A stretch of DNA of 64,000 nt from Embleya sp040629175 (lineage in GTDB: Bacteria > Actinomycetota > Actinomycetes > Streptomycetales > Streptomycetaceae), in NCBI RefSeq assembly GCF_040629175.1, contig NZ_JBEXUX010000049.1, positions 14,354-78,353 on the forward strand, read 5' to 3'. The position numbers and the translations under genes are program-made. How positions within the stretch are numbered: the first letter of the stretch is position 1; every line of letters starts with the position of its first letter. The notes below the pieces were generated by a model. The model saw only the letters and a list, made by a program, of their open reading frames with translations. It did no database searches and had not been told where the DNA came from. This document shows positions 1-9,439 of this stretch, piece by piece.

Positions 1-16
1 ACGAACGGAAACCGCG

Positions 17-1111
<1,095 letters not shown>

Positions 1112-1153
1112 GACGCCGCGGTCGACTCCGCGCCGGGCTGCCGGCGTTCGGGG

Positions 1154-1609
1154 TCAGGCCGCCGCGTCCAGGGGGTCGGCCGTGCCGGTGAGGACGGCGC
1201 GCAGCGCGTCCGGGGTCAGCAGGCCCACGGCACGGCCGGCCTCGTCGGTCACCGCCCACACCCGCATGCCTCGGGCGCGCATGGCTGCCAGCGCCTCGGC
1301 GGCGGGCATCTCCGGGCGGGCGAACGGGCCCCGGTCGTGCGCGATGTTCCCGATCGGCGTGCGCGCGGTGTACCACGAGCGGGTTCGGTACGGCGCGAGC
1401 TGCGCGCGGCGTACGACGCCGAGGCAGCGGCCGTCCTCGGCGTGCAGGATCACGTGGTCGGCGTCGGCCGCGTGGATCAGGTCGATGGCCTGGTCGACCA
1501 TGGTGTCGGTGTCGATCCACAGCTCGGCCGCGCGCATGGCCCGGGCGACGGTGGGCGGGCCGGCCGGGGTTGCCTGGCCGGTGGCGCGATGGTGGGGGAT
1601 GGCGGTCAT
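1154..1609 (-). CDS. CBS-domain protein (two CBS motifs)
   Basis: A 151 aa stand-alone protein made of two CBS motifs, at about residues 25-75 (ending in ADHVILHAEDGRCLGVV) and 88-145 (with VWAVTDEAGRAVGLL). Paired CBS motifs form a Bateman module that usually binds adenine nucleotides and signals energy state. No catalytic domain is attached, so it may act on a partner in trans. The ATG at 1609 is chosen because homology-like sequence begins there; the frame stays open upstream through low-complexity, Arg/Pro-rich sequence that does not look coding. It is convergent with the alkene reductase (42 bp between stops). Partner and ligand cannot be told from the sequence. Confidence 0.85.
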   Translation of the reverse strand: MTAIPHHRATGQATPAGPPTVARAMRAAELWIDTDTMVDQAIDLIHAADADHVILHAEDGRCLGVVRRAQLAPYRTRSWYTARTPIGNIAHDRGPFARPEMPAAEALAAMRARGMRVWAVTDEAGRAVGLLTPDALRAVLTGTADPLDAAA

Positions 1610-2172
1610 CGGGGTACCTGGTTTCCAGTCGTCCGGAGCCGGGGGTCGAGCCGGTCGCCGGTGTCGGGGCATGGGGCCGCGGCCGGGAAACCGGCTGCGG
1701 GTGGGACCGTGCGCGCACCGACTGCGGACGACACGCCCCGGTGGGGCGGCGGGAGTTCGGCGCCGAAGCAGCTCGTTCGGCGGGTGCCGGTGAGCGGACC
1801 GGCGGTGTGCCGGTGGGCCGAGGGTTCGTCGTGGGCATGGCGGCCCACGGCGGGCGGTGGCGCAAGTGGCGCTGTGCGCTCGGTCGGTGGGCGAACGGCG
1901 GTCCCGGATGCTCCGGCGACCCGTCCCGGGGACCCGGCCGGACGGCCGACGGTCCTCGCCCACCGAGGACGGCGTCGACTCGGAAGCCGACGTACGAAGT
2001 GTCTTCGGTGGGGACACCTTACCGTCTTTCCGACACACCGCCGAACACACGTCGGGACGATCGGGTCGGAATCGGCCTTATTCGCCGCCGAGTTGGGCCC
2101 TCGCGGGCCCCGGATCGGCGGGTCGCCGGGCGGGTTGTCCCCAGGCGCCGCACGGCGGTTGCCGCGGACGGC
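1610..2172. other. Intergenic region without a convincing gene
   Basis: This 563 bp gap lies between the start of the CBS gene and the stop of the LCP gene, both on the minus strand. Open frames on both strands are Arg/Pro/Gly-rich and show no family resemblance or good ribosome binding site. The region must hold the CBS gene promoter. An imperfect GTGTC/GACAC repeat lies near 1999-2020, but nothing there is firm enough to name. Confidence 0.5.
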
Positions 2173-3945
2173 CTACCAGGTGTAGATCGGTTTGCCGGTG
2201 CGGTCCTTGGCGTCGGTGTAGACCTTCATGCAGGCGCCCTCATCCGAGGCGTTCAGGGCCGAGGAGCCGCTGGGGAGTTGGCCGGCCGGCGGAGGCGGCG
2301 GCGCGGTCGGGGGTGCCGTCGTCGAGCTGCTCCCGCCGCCCTTGAAGGTCGGGCCGGAACCCCAGTCGCTGCCGATCTGCACCGTTACGTGGGTCGCGTT
2401 CGCCTGCGGGGACAACGCGGTCGCGGGCAGACCGAGCACGTCGGCGACCGCCTTGGCCTGGTCCTGGTCCTTGGCCGGGAAGATCACCGTGCTGGTCTGC
2501 CGCTTGGCCGCGGCCGGGCCCTTGGCGGCCTTGGTGAAGCCCTGGGCGATCAGACCCTCGGTGACCGCGCCCGCCTGGGTGCTTCCGGTCGCGCCGACCA
2601 CGGTGATCCGGATCGCGGCCTTGTCCACGTTCGAGGCCGGCGGGGGCTGCGACGCGGCGGGTGGCGGGGTCGGGGTGCCCGCCGCCGGTCCGTTCTTGTC
2701 GAAGGCGACGTCCGCGCGGACCATCTTGAACAACGTCTCGGCGGACGCGGCCGGGACCAGGTGTTGGTCCGGTGCCTGCGGATCCGCGTCGTTGGGCATC
2801 GTGGTCATGGTGATCCGGTTGGTGTTCACCTTGTTCAGCGTGGTCGCCAGCGAGGTCAGCTTCTGCAGACCGTTGAGGCCGTCGTCGACGGTCAGCGACT
2901 TGGTCGCCGCGTCGGCGACCTTGAACAGCTTGACCGGGTTGGTGATCGTGCTGTTCGACTTGAGCGTGCGCACCATCGAGTTGAGGTACATGTGCTGCGC
3001 GTGGGTGCGCCCGACGTCACTGCCGTTCTCGAAGGCGTGCCGGGTGCGCAGCCACTTGAGCGCGTCCTCGCCCTGGATGGTGTGCTTGCCGGCGGTCAGC
3101 TTGAGGTGCGAACCCACGACGTGCCGCTCGCCGTTGATGTACTCGACCTGTTCGTCCTGGATGTTCGACTGCACGCACACGTCGACCCCGCCGACCGCGT
3201 CGGCCATCGACACCACGCCGGAGAAGGTCACCATCATGAAGTGATCGATGTGAATCTTGGTGAGCAACTGCCAGGTGCCGACCACACATCCGGGCCCGCC
3301 GCGGCCCAGGCTCTCGTTGATGGTGGTGTTGATCGGCGCGAACTGCTTCTTCGTCTTGGGGTCGGTGCAGACCGGGATCTGCACGCGCGTGTCGCGCGGA
3401 ATGCTGATCACCGACGCGTTGCTGCGGTCCGCCGACACATGCAGCAACATCTGTACATCGGCCCGCGGCGCGCCGCCGTCGCAGGCGCCGCCGAGCTTGC
3501 AGTCGGTCGGGTCGTCGCGGCCGTCCGAGCCGATCATCAGAATGTTCATCGGGGTGCGGCCGAACTCGTCGGGCGCGTCCTTGGGCACCTCGACGTCGCT
3601 GGTGTTCAGCTTGCTGTGCTTGATGTTCCCGTTGAGCTTCTCCCAGATCACGTAGCCGGTGACGCCGAGGGCGACCAGCACCACCGACATCACCATCGCG
3701 GTGATCTTGAGCTTGCGGAACCGGCGCGGTTTGCCGTGCCCGGTGCGCTTTCCGCGCCGCGCGGCCCGGCCGGCCGGCGCGTCCTCGCCCCGACGGGCGC
3801 GGGGTACGGCGGGAGCGTCGGCGCCGGCGGAATCGGGCGCGGTGTCCGCTGCGGTCGGGGTCGAACCCGCGTTGGAGGCGGGCACCTGCGGCTGCGACGC
3901 GTTCGCGCGGCGGCGGCGACCACCGGACTCCGGTGCGGAACTCAA
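2173..3945 (-). CDS. LytR-CpsA-Psr (LCP) family cell-wall ligase with LytR_C domain
   Basis: LCP enzymes are membrane-anchored phosphotransferases that attach glycopolymers (teichoic acids, arabinogalactan) to peptidoglycan. The 590 aa protein has a long basic, Ala/Pro-rich cytoplasmic head (1-80), one transmembrane segment (about 81-101), then an LCP domain starting at PMNILMIGSDGRDD (about 132) with the conserved SIPRDTRVQIP arginine/aspartate segment. A LytR C-terminal domain (around IRITVVGATGSTQAG) follows a Pro-rich linker, and the tail is Ser/Thr/Pro-rich. The start is a TTG at 3945 because GGGGG lies 6 nt upstream; the frame remains open further upstream but reads as noncoding. Actinomycetes usually carry several LCP paralogues, so the exact glycopolymer is not predictable. 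Confidence 0.92.
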   Translation of the reverse strand: MSSAPESGGRRRRANASQPQVPASNAGSTPTAADTAPDSAGADAPAVPRARRGEDAPAGRAARRGKRTGHGKPRRFRKLKITAMVMSVVLVALGVTGYVIWEKLNGNIKHSKLNTSDVEVPKDAPDEFGRTPMNILMIGSDGRDDPTDCKLGGACDGGAPRADVQMLLHVSADRSNASVISIPRDTRVQIPVCTDPKTKKQFAPINTTINESLGRGGPGCVVGTWQLLTKIHIDHFMMVTFSGVVSMADAVGGVDVCVQSNIQDEQVEYINGERHVVGSHLKLTAGKHTIQGEDALKWLRTRHAFENGSDVGRTHAQHMYLNSMVRTLKSNSTITNPVKLFKVADAATKSLTVDDGLNGLQKLTSLATTLNKVNTNRITMTTMPNDADPQAPDQHLVPAASAETLFKMVRADVAFDKNGPAAGTPTPPPAASQPPPASNVDKAAIRITVVGATGSTQAGAVTEGLIAQGFTKAAKGPAAAKRQTSTVIFPAKDQDQAKAVADVLGLPATALSPQANATHVTVQIGSDWGSGPTFKGGGSSSTTAPPTAPPPPPAGQLPSGSSALNASDEGACMKVYTDAKDRTGKPIYTW

Positions 3946-4434
3946 AACGACCCCCGAGAGTGCTGTCGTCGAACCGATGCCGCATTGCCACGGATTGGCT
4001 CGACACCGTACCGGGCGGCCGCAACGGACCGTACACGTGCCGGCTGCGGACCATTGGGGAGGCAGCCTCGGGGAAACGGACGGTGTGCCGCACTCGATGG
4101 TTGCAGCGCGCGGGACCGCTCCGGATATGGCGTGCGTCACGCGTCCCGTCGCATCCGCCGCGCCGCGCCGGGACGCGACGAAGCGACGTGAAGACGGCGC
4201 CACCCTCGGGGGGAGGGGGCGGCGCCGTCGCTCTGGCGTCGGTGAGCGGGATCACCTCTCGGCGGGGGCACGCCGCGACTCCAGCCGAACGGTAATTCGC
4301 AGCGGCAAAGGTTGGGCCCGGGGACACCCGTTCACCGACTGATCCGTACAACGAGCGACCCGGGCCGAGCATTCCCGGCATAGCGCGCGGATCGGGTCGA
4401 AGCGTGGTGCCGCCGCTTCGGGTGGTGGACGGGG
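3946..4434. other. Intergenic region between TetR stop and LCP start
   Basis: This 489 bp stretch holds the minus-strand promoter of the LCP gene and a GC-rich hairpin at 4193-4229 (listed separately). No open frame here has a credible start, ribosome site and codon pattern together. Confidence 0.5.
4193..4229 (-). terminator. GC-rich hairpin downstream of the TetR gene
   Basis: Perfect 9 bp arms, GACGGCGCC (4193-4201) and GGCGCCGTC (4221-4229), flank a 19 nt loop. It lies about 205 bp past the minus-strand TetR stop and before the LCP start. There is no U-tract, as is usual in actinomycetes, so a terminator role is inferred. Confidence 0.4.
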
Positions 4435-5121
4435 TCACGCTCGGCTGTGGCCGGCGGAGCCTTTCGGGCCGCCGCCGCCCAGGCTTTCCAGGCCGGCGAT
4501 CAGTACGTCCAGGCCGGCGTGGAACTCGACCTCGGGTGTGCTCGCGGCGGCGGCGCCGGCGATCTCGATCAGGTACGGGAAGCGCTCGGCGGGCAGCTCC
4601 CGGGCCCGGTCGGTGATCGCCCGGACGTCTTCGTCGGGGGCGATCGACAGCGGCCCGGCCAGTTCGGCCTGGGCGAAGCCGGTGACGAAGCCGGTCACGG
4701 CGCGGAAGGCGTACAGCAGGTCGGCCCCGCGCCGGCCGCTGCGGGCGAGGGCGCGCAGCAGCGCCTCGCCGTGCGCCAGGGTCGCCGGGTCGGTGATCCG
4801 GCGGGTCAGGATCAGCGGGATGACGTCCGGATGGGCGCGTACGGCACGCCAGTTCGCCTCGGCGAGCCGGCGGGTCTCGATCCGCCAGTCGGCGTCCTCG
4901 GCGTGTTCGGTGACCGCCGGCAGCGCGTCCGCCAGCACGGCCTCGACCAGCAGCCCCTCCAGGCCCTCGCGCCCGTCCACGTAGTTGTAGATCGTCATCG
5001 CCCCGGTGCCCAGGGCGGCGGCGAGGCTGCGCATGGTCAACGCGGCCAGGCCGTGGGCGTCGACCAGGGTCAGGGCCGCCGTGCGCAGTTGTTCGCGGCT
5101 GAACTTTCGGGGCGCGGGCAC
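4435..5121 (-). CDS. TetR/AcrR family repressor next to a cupin/MFS efflux unit
   Basis: A 228 aa one-component repressor. The N-terminal helix-turn-helix runs through about residues 5-55 (FSREQLRTAALTLVD, LTMRSLAAALG, AMTIYNYVDGREGL), followed by a TetR_C-type ligand domain. The GTG at 5121 is selected because AAGGAGGAG sits 6 nt before it. It is divergent from the cupin and MFS genes, and the 147 bp between them carries two inverted repeats that look like its operators. The expected circuit is repression of the exporter and of itself, relieved by the exported compound. The ligand is unknown. Confidence 0.93.
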   Translation of the reverse strand: MPAPRKFSREQLRTAALTLVDAHGLAALTMRSLAAALGTGAMTIYNYVDGREGLEGLLVEAVLADALPAVTEHAEDADWRIETRRLAEANWRAVRAHPDVIPLILTRRITDPATLAHGEALLRALARSGRRGADLLYAFRAVTGFVTGFAQAELAGPLSIAPDEDVRAITDRARELPAERFPYLIEIAGAAAASTPEVEFHAGLDVLIAGLESLGGGGPKGSAGHSRA

Positions 5122-5135
5122 GATGCTCCTCCTTG

Positions 5136-5187
5136 ACGTACGTACAACGTACGTGTTCGACTGGCGCTGTTCACGTACAGAGTACGT
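5136..5187. promoter_or_regulatory. Two TetR-type operators between divergent genes
   Basis: Box 1 (5136-5154) has arms ACGTACGT separated by ACA. Box 2 (5173-5187) has arms ACGTAC and GTACGT separated by AGA. Their centres are 35 bp apart and both sit just upstream of the TetR start, inside the space shared with the cupin/MFS operon. Both contain the same CGTAC core, which argues for one protein binding twice. Confidence 0.75.
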
Positions 5188-5268
5188 CAACGTGGTCCCG
5201 GCGGCCCGCGCCGGCCCGGCCCGGCGCGCCCGGAGGCGCCCGATTTCCCCCTGCGGCAAGGAGTTTCG

Positions 5269-5667
5269 ATGACCCACGTCGACCTGTTCGAACATGCCCT
5301 GCGATTGGCCGACGACGGCCGGATCGACGCCGGTGAACGCCGGATGGGCGGGGCCTCGCCCGGTTGGCAGGTGGCCGCCTTCCACGCCGAGACGGACGCG
5401 GACCTGCATGCCGACCACTGGGAGATGCACCCGGAATCGGACGAGGTGGTGTGCGTGTGGACGGGCGCGGTGCGGATGATCCTGCGTGTTGCGGACGGGG
5501 TCGGCGAGGAGCCGCCGGTCGTGCTGCGCTCCGGTGCCGCGTTCGTGGTGCCGCGGGGGCGGTGGCATCGGCTCGAACCGGAGGCACCCGCCGACCTGAT
5601 GTCGATCGCCCGACGCTCCGGAACCCGCCTGGAACGACGCGCCGAGACCGGGTGGGGGCGGGCGTGA
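5269..5667 (+). CDS. Cupin-domain protein
   Basis: A 132 aa single-domain cupin. The barrel motifs are visible in the HADHWEMHPESDEVVCVWTG region (His/Glu metal-binding segment) and the later GAAFVVPRGRWHRL (second histidine). Such proteins are small metal-binding enzymes or sensors. The ATG at 5269 has AAGGAG 5 nt upstream. The stop overlaps the start of the following MFS gene by 4 nt (GTGA), so the two are translationally coupled, and both are probably controlled by the divergent TetR repressor. It may modify or sense the compound the transporter exports; no substrate can be named. Confidence 0.88.
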   Translation: MTHVDLFEHALRLADDGRIDAGERRMGGASPGWQVAAFHAETDADLHADHWEMHPESDEVVCVWTGAVRMILRVADGVGEEPPVVLRSGAAFVVPRGRWHRLEPEAPADLMSIARRSGTRLERRAETGWGRA

Positions 5668-7097
5668 GCGCGACGATCGAAGCCCCGGCCGAGTCGGGCC
5701 GGTTGCCCCGGGTCACCCGGATATTGCTGGTCGTGGTGCTGACCGTGCAGTTCACCGTCGCGCTGGACCTGTCGGTGGTCAATGTGGCCCTGCCGGACAT
5801 CCGGGACGACCTCGGCTTCGGCGCCGACGGGCTGCCGTGGGTGGTGAACGCGTATGCGCTGAGCTTCGGTGGGCTGCTGATGCTCGGCGGCCGGATCGGG
5901 GACCTGATCGGGCGCCGGCGCACGCTCCTCGCGGGCCTGACCGTGTTCGGCCTGGCCGGTCTCGCGGGCGGCCTGGCCACATCCCCCGGGGCGTTGATCG
6001 CCGCCCGCGCGGTGCAGGGGATCGGCGCCGCCGCGCTGGCGCCGGTGGCGTTCGCGCTGATCACGGTGACGTTCCCGGCCGGGCCCGCTCGGTCCAGGGC
6101 GCTCGGGTGGTGGGGTGCGACGGCCGCGGCCGGCGGCGCGTTCGGGGTGCTGATCGGGGGGCTGCTCACCGAGTCGGTGGGCTGGCAGGCGGTCATGCTG
6201 ATCAACGTGCCGATCGTGGCCTTCGCGCTGCTCGCCGCACTGCGACTGCCCGCCGATCGACCCGAGCCCGGACGCGCGTCCAGGCTCGACCCGGCCGGCG
6301 CGCTGCTGGTCACCGCAGGGGCGACCACTTTGGTCCTGGGTGTGGTGCGGGCCGAGCGACAGGGCTGGGGGTCGCTCGCCACGCTCGGTACGCTCGCGGC
6401 GGCGGCGGTCCTGCTCGCGGCCTTCGTGCTGGTCGAACTGCGGTCCGCGGAGCCGCTGTTGCGAATGGGGCTGTTGGCCCATCGGCCCGTGCTCGGCGCG
6501 AACCTGTTCATGATGCTGCTGTTCTCCGGGCAGTTCGCCGCGTTCTACTTCACCTCGCTCTACCTCCAGCAGGTGCTCGACTACGGACCGGCCGCCGCCG
6601 GCGCGGCCTTCGTGCCGTTCTCCGGCGGCATCGTGATCGGCTCGGTGCTGGCGACCAGGACGGTGGCCCGACTCGGTGCCGGCCGGCTGCTGGGGTTGGG
6701 TGGGGTGCTCGTGGCGGTCGGATTCGGTTGGTTCGGGCTCGCGTTCGACGTCGACGGTACGTTCCTGCGCTCGATCCTGGGCCCGTCGCTGGTCGCGAGC
6801 ATCGGCGCGGGCTTGTGCTTCGTGCCGCTGGGCACCGCCGCGACCGCCGGTGTGCCGGGCCACGAGGCCGGGATGGCGGGCGGATTGATCAACAGCTCGC
6901 GGCAGATCGGTGGTTCGATCGGTCTGGCCGCCCTGGTCACCTTGGCCGCGTCGGTCACCGGCCCCGGTGGCGACGCCTCGAAACGCGAACTCGCGCACGG
7001 ATACGCGGTCGCGCTGGGCGCGGCGGGCGGCCTGCTCGTACTCGCTGCGGTGGTCGCGCTGGTGCTGGTGCCGGCGAAGGTCGGCAGCGGCGACTGA
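5664..7097 (+). CDS. MFS drug-efflux transporter, 14-TM DHA2 (EmrB/QacA) type
   Basis: A 477 aa integral membrane proton-coupled exporter. The N terminus shows the DHA2 pattern VALDLSVVNVALPDI, WVVNAYALSFGGLLMLGG, and motif A (GRIGDLIGRRRTLL) after the second membrane segment. The length and number of hydrophobic stretches suit 14 helices. The GTG start at 5664 overlaps the cupin stop (TGA 5665-5667), making a coupled two-gene operon under the divergent TetR operators. The function is most likely export of a small lipophilic compound or drug; the substrate is not evident. Confidence 0.93.
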   Translation: MSATIEAPAESGRLPRVTRILLVVVLTVQFTVALDLSVVNVALPDIRDDLGFGADGLPWVVNAYALSFGGLLMLGGRIGDLIGRRRTLLAGLTVFGLAGLAGGLATSPGALIAARAVQGIGAAALAPVAFALITVTFPAGPARSRALGWWGATAAAGGAFGVLIGGLLTESVGWQAVMLINVPIVAFALLAALRLPADRPEPGRASRLDPAGALLVTAGATTLVLGVVRAERQGWGSLATLGTLAAAAVLLAAFVLVELRSAEPLLRMGLLAHRPVLGANLFMMLLFSGQFAAFYFTSLYLQQVLDYGPAAAGAAFVPFSGGIVIGSVLATRTVARLGAGRLLGLGGVLVAVGFGWFGLAFDVDGTFLRSILGPSLVASIGAGLCFVPLGTAATAGVPGHEAGMAGGLINSSRQIGGSIGLAALVTLAASVTGPGGDASKRELAHGYAVALGAAGGLLVLAAVVALVLVPAKVGSGD

Positions 7098-7345
7098 TCG
7101 CGAGCCGCGAGCCGCGATCCGTGTGCGTGTGGTCCCGGCCGCGAACTCGACGGCAGGGGCGTACATATCGGCCTCTTTCGTTCGATCGCGTCGGATGGTG
7201 AACAACCGGTGCGCGGACAGCGCTGCGTTGTTGCTGACTCTGCGTCAGACTGACGGAGGGTCGGAGGTCCACGCACCCGCCGTGACCGGCGTACGGCGTG
7301 CCGCACGAGCGGGCGAGCGCGCGCGTACGACTCGAGGGGAGACCG

Positions 7346-8023
7346 ATGAGTGGATTAGCGCGTGTGTTGCGTCGAGCGGGTGCGGCGGTGGCCGCGGCCG
7401 CCGTGCTGGTGCCGCTGGGCGTCGTCCTGGCCGCGCCCGCGAGTGCCGCGTCCGCCGCGTGCACGGCTCGGACCGGGCCGTATCAGCGCCAGGTCGAGAA
7501 GGCGTTGGGGCTCAAGGTGGACGGCCGACAGTCCACCGCCGACTGCCGGGCCATCCGCGGCTATCAACAGCGGCAGGGCATTCGCCCGGCGGCCGGCTAC
7601 GCCGGTCCCGTCACCTATCGCTCCCTCCAGCGTCAGGGCGGCGAGGGTGGCTGCCCGACCGACGTCGGTCGGATCGCGTGTGTGGACCTCGGTCGGCAGG
7701 TGAGCTGGATCCAGGACGGCGCGAAGCGCGTCTACGGGCCGGTCGCGATCCGCTCCGGACGGGACGGGTTCGAGACCCGCACCGGTCTGCACAAGGTCTA
7801 CTACCGGGCGAAGAACCACTGGTCGACGCTCTACGACGTGGCCATGCCGTACAGCCAATTCTTCGACGGCGGCATCGCGTTCCACGCGATCGACGGCTCG
7901 ATCACCTCGCCGCCGGGCTCGCACGGCTGCGTCAACATGCGGCCGGGGGACGCCCAGGCGTACTGGGGCCTGCTGCGCACGGGCGACGAGGTGTACGTGT
8001 ACGGGCGCAAGCCCGGGACGTGA
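7346..8023 (+). CDS. Secreted L,D-transpeptidase (YkuD) with N-terminal peptidoglycan-binding region
   Basis: This exported enzyme would form 3-3 cross-links in peptidoglycan or attach proteins to it. The 225 aa protein has a signal peptide (1-36, hydrophobic core about 12-30, cleavage near APASA-AS), a peptidoglycan-binding-1-like segment (about 45-95) and a YkuD domain (about 110-220). The catalytic motif SHGCVNM places the nucleophilic cysteine at 195, with the upstream histidine at 180 (FHAID). The start at 7346 has GAGGGGAGA upstream. It stands alone, with 248 bp of gene-free sequence in front. It is convergent with an XRE regulator. Confidence 0.93.
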   Translation: MSGLARVLRRAGAAVAAAAVLVPLGVVLAAPASAASAACTARTGPYQRQVEKALGLKVDGRQSTADCRAIRGYQQRQGIRPAAGYAGPVTYRSLQRQGGEGGCPTDVGRIACVDLGRQVSWIQDGAKRVYGPVAIRSGRDGFETRTGLHKVYYRAKNHWSTLYDVAMPYSQFFDGGIAFHAIDGSITSPPGSHGCVNMRPGDAQAYWGLLRTGDEVYVYGRKPGT

Positions 8024-8072
8024 CGGGCGGGTTCGGGTCGTTCCTCCCGGCCGGCCCCGGGTGGCGCGCGGG

Positions 8073-8921
8073 TCAGACCGCGCGCAGCGCGCCCGGGTGC
8101 CGGCCGGTGAGGTGATCCAACGCGGCCGAGGTGGGCTCGTCGACCGGGAGGTAGACGAGCAGGGTCTGGTCGACGTCGGCCAGGTCGAGAATCTCGCGCT
8201 CCAGGCGGAGTTCGCCCGCCTCCGGATGGGCCAGGCGCTCGATGCCGACCCGGCGCGGCACGGTGGCGGGTGTGGCCATCCGGGCGATGAACGCGGTGCC
8301 GGCGGTGATGGCCAGCCCGTCGAGGAAGTCCTGCACGTACGGATCGTCGAACCCGGCCGCCGTCCGCAGGATCGCGGCGTGTTCGTCGGCTATCCGGTCC
8401 CAGTCGGGATAGGCCGCGCGTGCCCGGTGATCGGTGAACACGTAGCGTGCGAGGTTGGGTTGCTCGTCGTCCAGGATGCCCAGCGGGCGGGCGAGGCGCT
8501 CGTAGCCGTTGGTGAAGGCGAGCACGTCGCCGAGCCGGTTGACCAGCAACGCCGGAGCCGGTTCGAGCCGCTCCAGGAGTGCGCGCACGGTGGGTCGCAC
8601 GGCCCGGGCCGGCGGTTGCCCGTTCGTGCACGGGAACATCTCGCCCGCGGCGGCCTTGGCCAGCTTGCGCACGTGCATGCGCTCCTCCGAGGTCAGCCGG
8701 AGCGCGTCCGCCAGCGCCGCCAGGACCGCACCGGACGGGTGGCGGTCGCGGCCCTGTTCCAGCCGGGCGAGGTACTCGACGCTCACCCCGGCCAGGGTCG
8801 CCAACTCGGACCGGCGCAGGCCCGGGGTGCGTCGCCGGGCGCCGTCGGGCAGCCCGACGTCGGCGGGCCGAACCGCCGCGCGGCGGTCGCGGAGGTACGT
8901 ACCAAGTTCGTTCTCGCTCAC
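8073..8921 (-). CDS. XRE-family regulator with MmyB-like ligand domain
   Basis: A 282 aa regulator. Residues about 8-75 form a helix-turn-helix (TPGLRRSELATLAGVSVEYLARLEQGRD), and the rest is a MmyB-type domain, a PAS-like fold thought to bind fatty acids in this family. The start is GTG 8921, where MSENELGTYLRDRRA begins in the manner typical of the family. A second protein of the same architecture is encoded at 31485-32459, so the genome carries paralogues. These regulators commonly control a neighbouring oxidoreductase, but here no obvious target is divergent; it is followed tail-to-tail by the L,D-transpeptidase gene. Confidence 0.9.
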   Translation of the reverse strand: MSENELGTYLRDRRAAVRPADVGLPDGARRRTPGLRRSELATLAGVSVEYLARLEQGRDRHPSGAVLAALADALRLTSEERMHVRKLAKAAAGEMFPCTNGQPPARAVRPTVRALLERLEPAPALLVNRLGDVLAFTNGYERLARPLGILDDEQPNLARYVFTDHRARAAYPDWDRIADEHAAILRTAAGFDDPYVQDFLDGLAITAGTAFIARMATPATVPRRVGIERLAHPEAGELRLEREILDLADVDQTLLVYLPVDEPTSAALDHLTGRHPGALRAV

Positions 8922-8989
8922 GGCCCGCAGTCTAGGGCGTGCCCTCGATCCCGTCGTGGTCGCTGCTTTGCCGTCTCGGCTGCCGGTGC

Positions 8990-9247
8990 TCAGTGGTCGG
9001 CGCGGCGGGCCGCGACCGCGCTCAGGCGCTGGATGTCGGTGACCGTCTCGGCCAGGACGGCGAGTTGGCGGCGGAACGCGACGAAGTCGCGGGCCTGCCA
9101 GGCCAGTGCGGCCTGCTCCAGCGCGTGCTCGACGGCCCGCTCGTAGTGCGCCCGGGTCGCGTCGTCCACCCTGGACAACACGGCCGCGTCGATGTGCGGG
9201 CGCAGCGGGCTGTCGTCGATGACGATGCGCACGTTCGGGCGTTCCAT
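8990..9247 (-). CDS. Small helical hypothetical protein (85 aa)
   Basis: I do not recognise this family. The 85 aa product is predicted to be mostly alpha-helical (RAHYERAVEHALEQAALAWQA, then RQLAVLAETVTDIQ) and has no membrane segment or cysteine. Codon use is strongly GC3-biased and the frame is distinct from its neighbours, supporting a real gene. The ATG at 9247 is used; an in-frame GTG lies 9 codons upstream. It lies 68 bp upstream of the XRE gene on the same strand and is divergent from the WYL regulator, so it may be co-transcribed with the former or controlled by the latter. Confidence 0.6.
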   Translation of the reverse strand: MERPNVRIVIDDSPLRPHIDAAVLSRVDDATRAHYERAVEHALEQAALAWQARDFVAFRRQLAVLAETVTDIQRLSAVAARRADH

Positions 9248-9439
9248 GGCGTCCACGGTCGCATCGTCCACCGGGCCGGGGCAGCCGGCGCACGGGGCGC
9301 GCACCGATGCGGACGGTGAGCGGTCGGGGGCGGAGCACTCGGTCACGGTTGGGCGAGCGCGCGCGGGCGGACGGCCGGTTCGGGTGCGCCCGAGGTGTCC
9401 GCCGGTGGCCCGAGCCGACCGACCGCGCGGCGAGGGCGC

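Noticed and set aside
1570..4191. Very long plus-strand open frame antisense to the LCP gene
   Set aside because: It mirrors the codon structure of the real minus-strand gene, is Arg/Gly-rich and has no ribosome site or domain. Such shadows are common at this GC content.
5187..7205. Long minus-strand frames antisense to the cupin and MFS genes
   Set aside because: Composition is Arg/Gln/His-rich with no fold; the MFS motifs on the plus strand are unambiguous.
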